NCBI GenBank assembly: GCA_024305405.1
Contig: JAKNDB010000087.1
Location: 7,442,501 to 7,506,500, forward strand
Length of the DNA stretch: 64,000 nt
Direction: 5' to 3'
Source of the DNA: Dirofilaria immitis
Lineage: Eukaryota > Nematoda > Chromadorea > Rhabditida > Onchocercidae
Positions 57,185 through 64,000 of this stretch are shown here, piece by piece (within the stretch, counting starts at the first letter, position 1; every line of letters begins with the position of its first letter). A program made the translations under genes and the position numbers. Below the pieces are notes generated by a model that had not been told where the DNA came from, searched no databases, and saw only the letters and a program-made list of their open reading frames with translations.

Positions 57185-58200
57185 ATGAATCCAATATTTA
57201 TTCATGCTTCAACGATTCTATTATTTGCTATTCAGTATGACGCGTATGCTTCTTTACTAGCTGCAAATGAAGGTAAGCTTTTCAGAGTTCCGTACATAAT
57301 AATATTTTCAAGAATTACATCGATTATGTTTTGAATTATTTTAGTGTTTCCTTCAGTATTCTAAAATTTCCTAAATTTAGTATTAGTTTCCAAATGATCT
57401 GATCAAAAGAGTCCACCAAAAGATCTTCCAAATATTTTTCCTGTCCTCATTTTAATGAGATCTTTGAGAGAAATATTGATTGAAAACTCCAAAATTCAAC
57501 TGCTAGACTTACTATGGGCATTCATTACTTGATAATATATTAGCAAGATGCTAATTAAAATTTTGAATGAATGCGGAGCTCATTTTCTTTTCTTTAGTGG
57601 TGGCCCGATGCTGTTCTGCGGAATACGGTGAATGTTGCGCAGAATCAGTAAATTTTGCGAAACCACTTCGATGCGATGGTATGAAATTACAAACAAGAAT
57701 AGACGTAACATTGTGCATCCAGAAGGCAATGCATGGAGAACATCAATCAATGCTTAATCTTACAGGTCAGTTGCAAATCCATCAGAAGGATTTACAATTC
57801 CTCAACCATCGTCTCATTTTTTTTTATTTTTTATTATTCATTGATATTATTAATGCTTTAACTTGTGGTCTGAATTCCAATTTCGTTGATAATCCATAAT
57901 AAAAAATGAACTATAGAACTGAGAATTAAAATTTAATCCTAATTAAAAATAGATGCTTATACGCAAATCTTTGGTGCAAACTTCAGATCTGAACTAATCT
58001 ATGTTTCAGATGCAGTGTGTTGTGATGTATTTGCTGATGATGATAACGATGTGAAGGAGCATTGTCTTACAGAATGTATTATAGTAATGCAGATACCTGG
58101 TCTCAAAAATGAGAAAAAATTGAAAAGAATCAAAGAATGCAGAAGAACAAATCCACTGTATAATGTAACCTTAAATTTCCTATTTTCAAAGTCGTTCTAA
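57185..58200 (+). CDS. small secreted Cys-rich protein (DB-module-like)
   Basis: Three exons in phase, 57185-57272, 57598-57765 and 58010-58200, giving 148 residues if the frame runs to the TAA at 58198. If the GT at 58168 is a donor, a further exon was missed. A signal-peptide-like start (MNPIFIHASTILLFAIQYDA) is followed by about a dozen cysteines: ARCCSAEYGECC, RCDG, TLCIQK, then VCCDVFADD, EHCLTECIIVM and IKECRRTNP. The paired CC followed by C-x3-C and a last C recall the nematode DB domain found in extracellular proteins. The pattern is not exact, so the family is inference. No enzyme motif. GCLM follows about 1.7 kb downstream on the same strand. Confidence 0.65.
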
Positions 58201-59926
58201 TCAATCATTGAAAGCATACTACAAATGATTAGGTTCTTTTGTCAAAATGTCTTCACTTTATATAAAAACTGTAAAAACCAAAATTTTGACCTCTGAAAAT
58301 CAAATTGGACTGTTGAAAATATTTCAGAATTTTAAGAAATTTGAAAGAAAGAAAAAAATGGAAAATATAATCACATTACTGATTCAATTTTACCTCTGCT
58401 AAGATAGCATATTATCTCGAAATTACGAAATTTTAAACAGCACCAGAAAAAAATTAATTGTTCATTTACATTTCTTCCAAGTATGAATCATCCTGAAGTT
58501 ATGATTTCAATGAAAATTTATAAAGTAAGAAACATTTAAAAATTAATCATTAATAGATCACCACCGTATTTCGTTAAACCAAAAGTAATATTATCGATAG
58601 AAATTCACTTCGATGATCTATAGATCGTTGTATTCGTTTTTCACCAGTTATTTTTGATCCCTGTTTTCTTCTCTTTAAATATGTTTATCAATGCGTCGAT
58701 TTTATTCGAACAAACAGAGTAATTACAGTGTTTCAATCGATGTCTGCAATGGTTGCACAATAGCAGTGAATATGAAGCATTGATGTTCGAGCAAGAATGT
58801 TCCATTAAACTGAAAATGTTGCCCGGGAAAATATACATTGGTCCCGAAATTAAATAACTAATTTTTCCACTAAAAATTCGAAGTTCAAGTGAACTGTTTG
58901 TAAATAATAATCATGCAATAGCTTATAATCATATTTTATATGATTTACTGGAATATAGAGTCTTCATTTTTATGGAAATGTTGATCTAAATCTTTTGAAA
59001 CAGTAAATGATTTCGAAAAAGTTCCATTCACCATTTAAATAAGTCATTTAAAATAATGTTAAAATTTTATGAAAATAATGAATAAGTCCTGTTTCAGGTT
59101 TTGTTCCAGCTTTTAGGATTAAGCTTCTGATTTGAAAAATGTACTGCTATTTGCCCTTTTATTGTCACAAACATGAAAATTTATGTGGAATAATATATTT
59201 CTGGAATTAGCAATAAAATTTACTTATTTTGCGAAGTGTCACATATAGGACAAGAATTATGAAAATATTTCTTATGAGGACAGAATCCCAAAGCACACTC
59301 TTGAAACTGATCCATTCCCGATGTATGATGTCATCAAGTGCAAATGCACTCAATCCATGACCAGTTAATATTTTCTGTCGTCTATTCTTTAGCATGCTAT
59401 TTCTCCCTTATCTTCCGCAATAGCTGTATTTAGTTCTCATCTTATTGCATAGTATTTCTAGCGTGCTCATTCATCATTCGTCATTGTGTGTTGCGATTTC
59501 TTTTCTTTCCGCGTTAATGATGATTAATAAGTGCTTGTGGTAATCATGGTTTACGTAGGATTCTAGACGTGTTTTCTGCTTAGCAAGTCATGCTCTTCGA
59601 ATGTTAATTTATCTTTTTTACAGCACAAATTTCTACTTCCTCTTTTGGTTTGCTTCCGCTTTTCTCAATGATACAAAAATCTTTTAGTTATTATATAGCT
59701 CGTAGTGTTGTACAATTTCATACGTAATATTTATCTCTTGAGATTTCTTCTTTCGAATAATTTACTGATTTAGTAAATTTAAAAGTTCAAGAGTTGAAAT
59801 AATAGAAGATGATCTATTTTGTCTTATATCCTCATAGGTGTATTGTTTTCGTTATGAATCTTCATGATTATTATTATCACACAGATTGACAGCTATCATC
59901 TTTAACAAATAAAATATCTGTGAAGA
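58201..59926. other. gap between the Cys-rich gene and GCLM
   Basis: Should contain the GCLM promoter. A minus-strand open stretch at 59207-59395 has a hydrophobic end but no recognisable family or partner exon. Nothing else is supported. Confidence 0.35.
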
Positions 59927-61436
59927 ATGTCCGCGAATCTATCATCGATGGAGATCATGTCACAAATTCAGAAGTCCCCAGCAGTACGTATCAATACTGG
60001 GAATATTCAACGGCATTCAGAATTATTTCGCCAGATGTTCAAGAATTCAGCAGAAGAACTTCTCGCTGCGCTCGAACATCAGCTTGATGGACCAAATGGG
60101 CCGGATTTGGAGATGAGGTCAATTCTAACGTTGTCTTTCTTATGAAATTTTTTTTTATAAAAATTCGGAAAGAAAAATTTAAAAGTTAACCGTACTTGGA
60201 GTACCTATATTTCCTTCAGAAATGATGATTTTAAACTTCAAGCGAGGAGAAACTGCAAAAAAGATCCTTTGTCGAATATCAAAAAAGTTATTTTTAGACC
60301 AGACGGTACTCTGATGCTTGCTCGTGATTCAGAAAATTGCCGTCTAAAAACCGTCGAAAAAACCGATATGAGGATAACATTAAAAGTTTGTTTTCCGATT
60401 TTACTGCTATAAGGTGAGAAAGCCATAGTTTTTTTGCGAGTTAAAGAACTTATAAAAATTCAAAACTGTTTCTGCAAATGTGTAGATATATTATGAGACA
60501 CAAAAAACATGGAATTGCTGATATTTATGTCTTTGTTAGGCATGAAACAAGTGGAAGAAAGTGTTGATATTCTAAGACATCAGAAATAGTTTCAATTCTT
60601 AGAATAAAGAAACATGGAATTGCAGGTATTTATGTCTTCGTTGGACATGAAACAAGTTGAAGAAAGTGTTGATACAGCTTTGCATGAGATTAACACCAAA
60701 TCAATTTCTCAGTTGATCGTTGCTTTTCCTCCAGATGATAAGTTGGTAATCTTCTTTATATTCTTCAAAATAGTATCGATCTACGAAATTTGGTACAGTT
60801 TTTAGACTGTAAATATAGTTTTTAATCCTCGTTTAAGATGATGCTTTAACGTTAAAATAAACGGAAAGTAGAGTTTTTCTTTTGTCCTTCTTCATCAAAG
60901 AAAACATTAGTGAATTCCCGCAACCATGCAATTGATAAATAAAATATCTAAAGGATAAAATTCTTTATGCTGTCGTAGACCCTAAAATTTTACAGGCTAT
61001 AGATCCTTCTGTACCTTCAGAGGTACAGAGATGGCTGTCTCAAATTCTGCCGTTTTGGAAACAGCTAGAAACTTTAGTGAGAACTCATAAGGTGAACACA
61101 TTGGGCGTAGCGGATCTTGACTATGAGCAGTTAAAAGCACTTTATGAGTCTACGAGTGATTATCGCCCAATGATTGATCATTATAGCACTGAACATTGTT
61201 GTACGGTTTGTTTTTATGTATTTTTATGTAACTTAATTTTAAGCTTAGTCGAGTGTTTCCTTGAAGCTAACAGATTTTCATTAATTTGTCCATAACAGGT
61301 TCCTCCTGAATTACGTGAATATGCAAAACAAAAGGATATTCAATTGCTGACCCACAATGATCCAAATTTATGCGGTATTAGTGAAAAATTAAATGTTACT
61401 GCCAAAAATTGTTCGGAAATGAACACTTCGATCTAG
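59927..61436 (+). CDS. gclm: glutamate-cysteine ligase modifier subunit (GCLM)
   Basis: Regulatory subunit of glutamate-cysteine ligase, the first enzyme of glutathione synthesis, cytosolic. Five exons in phase: 59927-60117, 60220-60385, 60626-60745, 60996-61205, 61299-61436 (TAG), 274 residues. An aldo-keto-reductase-like core is recognisable: ITLKVFMSSLDMKQVEESVD, QLIVAFPPDDK, LPFWKQLETLVRTHKVNTLG, DLDYEQLKALYE and the strongest block, PPELREYAKQKDIQLLTHND. The length equals human GCLM as I recall it, but here the N-terminus is longer and the protein stops about 20 residues after the THNDP block, lacking the human C-terminal segment. A decayed second copy of the start of exon 3 lies just upstream at 60499-60568. 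Confidence 0.92.
60499..60568 (+). repeat. decayed tandem copy of the GCLM exon-3 start
   Basis: About 70 bases matching 60605-60674, which contains the acceptor and first 16 codons of GCLM exon 3. Shared text includes AACATGGAATTGC, TATTTATGTCTT and GAAGAAAGTGTTGAT. The acceptor AG of the real exon is TG in this copy, so it should not be spliced, and downstream the frame meets a TAG. Confidence 0.88.
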
Positions 61437-63187
61437 TCTTCATTGCGAGGTTTTTTAAATTTCATTGGTACAAATTGTCATTTTTTGTGATTGATGATCG
61501 TGATTGATTTCCACAAATATAAAAATAATACGCGGTATTAAACCTAATTTTTTTAAGTTCTAGAAAAGCAAAAGGAAAAATTATTAAATAGCTGGAGAAG
61601 TTCCCATTTTTTTAAATTTAAACTGCTGAGCTGAAAGTCTGTTATCATTAAAGATAGAGTCCTACATTGGTCAAGCAAGTTATGCGTAATTATTAGGAAT
61701 CGGAAGTAATTAAAATAATTCAGGTAAATCTTAAATTTTTTGGTTAATCAATATTTAACAAAATCTTATGAATCTGAATCATATTTTTTGTTTCCCAACT
61801 ATTAATTTTTGATTGTATTGTGCTCATTCGTGCATACATAATCGTAAACAATAAGGAAAATGATATTTCCAGGATTAATGGAAACTAATAGTTTCAGGCT
61901 GACGGTATGGTTGCGAAGTCGTTCAATAGTCGTTGGAAAGGGTTACATTCTTAAGTTCCTCAAAAATATTTCTTGAATCGAGAATAATTTTCATTCCTGA
62001 AGCTATAATTTCTATGTGCATATAGATTCTAATGGTGAGATGTAGAAAATTTGACGGTGCAGATATTACGAAGAACTCAACTTTTTTGTAAAATAGTGAG
62101 AATTTTAGGCACATATAAGTGCAAAAATTGTTCATAAACTTAAGGCGACCTTATTTACTGAAGTTAATTGCGGATTAAAAAATAGTTCAGCGATTATTAA
62201 CATAAGGTGTTTTGAGAGAAGAGAGATGGACATATCCAATATGCAATGTAAAAAGAGTTCCGCACTAGATATTCCGCACTGAATATTCGGGTCATTACGT
62301 TAGGAAGAGAATTTAAATCATGATGTTTAGCTCAACTCTTTTATCTTCTTAAATTAAAATTTTCTTCAAATTTCTAAATTCAAATATTTATATTATTTGT
62401 GATCGATCACTTACGTTTAGGACCTATTGTTTGAACAGTGGTTTTTGAAAAACAGTGGCTGTTTTTCAAAATTTCTTCTTTTTTAAAAGTCTTAGTCCAC
62501 ATGTTTGCAGTTACCGCTTTTTATTTTTGTTATCATAACATCATATTAGATCAGTAATCCGTTCCTCCAACTATATATTTCGGTATTTGTATCCATGTAT
62601 TTTGGAGTGTCCATACGGTTTTCTTTACTATAAATAAAATTTTAGTGCCAATCATTGCATTCAGATAAACATTTCCCAGATTTATATCACATTCATGCAT
62701 AATAGTATTTTATGTACCGTACATATCGATGACAAGCTCCAAATAAATTCATTATATTTTTCATATCTGTGCAAGAAATATAATAATCTTTCCCTCCAGG
62801 TATGAAATGTGGAATTAAAAATTGCAAGCAAATACGAATTGAAGTCCAATTTTTGCTAATAACTGATAAAATGATACATCTAGTAATATTCTTTACTAAT
62901 CTAGCAATTTTCAGTATTAACGCTTTTCTATACTATTACGCAGATTTTATGACTCTCATCAGCACATTTCAGATAGAATAACGTCGATTCAAAGTTTGTT
63001 ATAACATATCATAAATTAATTACAATGTAGATGGATTATCTGTTGTGCTGATAAGAAATTATCAAAAAGAACAAAAATATTATTACTACATGAAAATTTG
63101 CAATTAATTTCTTGAAGATATGATAGCTTTTAAATATTCGATAATTATAATTTCAATATTCACATTCATATAGCTACCAATTTTTAG
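61437..63187. other. gap downstream of GCLM
   Basis: No exon recognised on either strand. Contains the 13-bp-stem hairpin at 62443-62471. Upstream exons of the partial gene at 63188 could lie here but are not visible to me. Confidence 0.35.
62443..62471. repeat. perfect inverted repeat, 13-bp arms, 3-base loop
   Basis: TTTTGAAAAACAG, loop TGG, then CTGTTTTTCAAAA. Followed by no poly-T tail on either strand that would make it a bacterial-type terminator. It shares AAAAACAGTGG with the repeat at 52347-52441, so it may belong to a small dispersed palindromic family. Confidence 0.8.
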
Positions 63188-63756
63188 GAAAAATCGAGAA
63201 GCATACGATGCAGATGTTTATCGGAAGGAATACTGGCGATTTTTCGAAAAAGTATATCCGCCAAAAACCAATTTATTTTCTCAAAAAATGAAAAAAATTA
63301 CGTGATAAATGAGTTGTTACGCCCGGACACGTCATTAGGTACAATTTAAGGCATGCTACTGATAATTTTCTGGGATATTAGAGACCAATATTGAGACAAA
63401 AATTAATGGGACGAGAAATTAAGAAAAAGATTTCCCGAAGAGGTTCTTATCAAGAAAATGCTTTCCCTCTTTTCCTTAATTCACATAGAGCATAGGTCCA
63501 TATCATTGAAATTCCAATAACTGTTTCCAGTTGCGAGTAAAATAAGAGATTACTCCTATATTTTTCAACTTGTATTTTACTAATTCAATCTCTCATAGAA
63601 TTACTAGCGAAAATAAAAAAGTAAAAGAAAAAGAAACTTTTGTGGAAAATTAGAATTTTGATGAGAAAATCTTTGCAGTCCCTAACCTGTATAAAATCTC
63701 AACCGAAGAGCTCACTAATCTTCACAGAAGTGAAGAAATCCCTAAGTTGTAATCTC
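63188..63756 (+). CDS. unidentified gene, partial (continues past the right edge)
   Basis: Two exon-like pieces that join in phase. The first, 63188 to about 63339, follows a TTTTTAG acceptor and reads NREAYDADVYRKEYWRFFEK, VYPPKTNLFSQKM, then ELLRPDTSL. It needs one extra A in the run near 63292-63298. The second, about 63704-63756, follows TTTGCAG and reads PNLYKISTEELTNLHRSEEI before a GT. Composition and splice sites look like real coding sequence, but I do not recognise the family. Upstream exons and the 3' end are not seen. Confidence 0.45.
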
Positions 63757-64000
63757 GATGATCAGCAGTACTGCCATTGTGGCAAACCAATCACAAACCT
63801 CGTTGGTCCAAGTCTTATTTGAGATAGAATTGTTATCTTCCCCAAGGAGATTGCAAATGATAAATCTGCTACCACTTTAAAAAACTCGACAGTTGTAAAA
63901 AGAAAGAACTATATGCTAGGAATTATTGCCTTATTTAGAAAGTAGAAAAATGATCACTCCAATAATCTGGAAAAAGAAATTTTTGATTTGCTTTCCATGA
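63757..64000. other. right edge of the window
   Basis: Probably intron or further exon of the gene starting at 63188. A short frame reading DDQQYCHCGKP ends at a TGA and has no support. Confidence 0.3.

Noticed and set aside
59207..59395. Minus-strand open frame with a hydrophobic end
   Set aside because: No partner exon or recognisable domain, and AT-rich sequence gives such frames by chance.
63750..63822. Frame reading DDQQYCHCGKP as a possible PHD finger
   Set aside because: Only two cysteines in a zinc-finger-like spacing, no further ligands before the stop, and the other frame in this exon is better supported.

Overview
The window looks like nuclear DNA of a parasitic nematode, probably a spirurid or filarial worm. 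It is very AT-rich. Genes are split into many short exons with GT-AG introns and T-rich acceptors, and the recognisable proteins match C. elegans and human families. I see no prokaryotic feature, rRNA, tRNA, CRISPR array or complete transposon. All identifications come from reading translations and recalling family motifs; no search was run.

Layout. 1-6.6 kb (+): the 3' part of the spliceosomal DEAH helicase MOG-4/DHX16, then the WD40 spliceosome protein PLRG1. 8.1-13.5 kb (+): a ferroportin-type iron exporter. 13.9-19.3 kb (-): the WD40-cyclophilin PPWD1. 20.8-23.3 kb (-): a secreted apolipoprotein-L-like protein. 24.5-26.2 kb (-): an incomplete PDE4-type phosphodiesterase. 27.7-32.2 kb (-): a nematode 7TM receptor and a partial copy sharing a nearly identical ~577 bp block. 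33.2-34.1 kb (+): a doubtful acidic/Cys-rich gene. 35.5-44.9 kb (-): a complete class VI myosin of 24 exons. 47.6-50.0 kb (-): a divergent pentameric ligand-gated channel. 51.9-55.0 kb (-): a complex I NDUFA11-like protein with a long N-terminal extension. 57.2-58.2 kb (+): a small secreted Cys-rich protein. 59.9-61.4 kb (+): glutamate-cysteine ligase modifier subunit. 63.2 kb to the right edge (+): the start of an unidentified gene.

MOG-4, PLRG1 and PPWD1 all belong to the catalytic-stage spliceosome and lie within 19 kb. The other genes are a mix: iron export, glutathione synthesis, respiration, signalling and motility.

A repeated oddity is that mog-4, PLRG1 and PPWD1 carry single-base losses, nearly all in short mononucleotide runs, that break otherwise well conserved reading frames. 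Ferroportin, the ApoL-like gene, myosin VI, NDUFA11-like, GCLM and the Cys-rich gene read cleanly through all exons. I did not find a convincing new multi-gene system. The most interesting points are the concerted block in the receptor pair, the iron-site substitutions in ferroportin, the nematode ApoL-like protein, the class VI myosin without a distal cargo domain, and a decayed tandem exon copy in GCLM.
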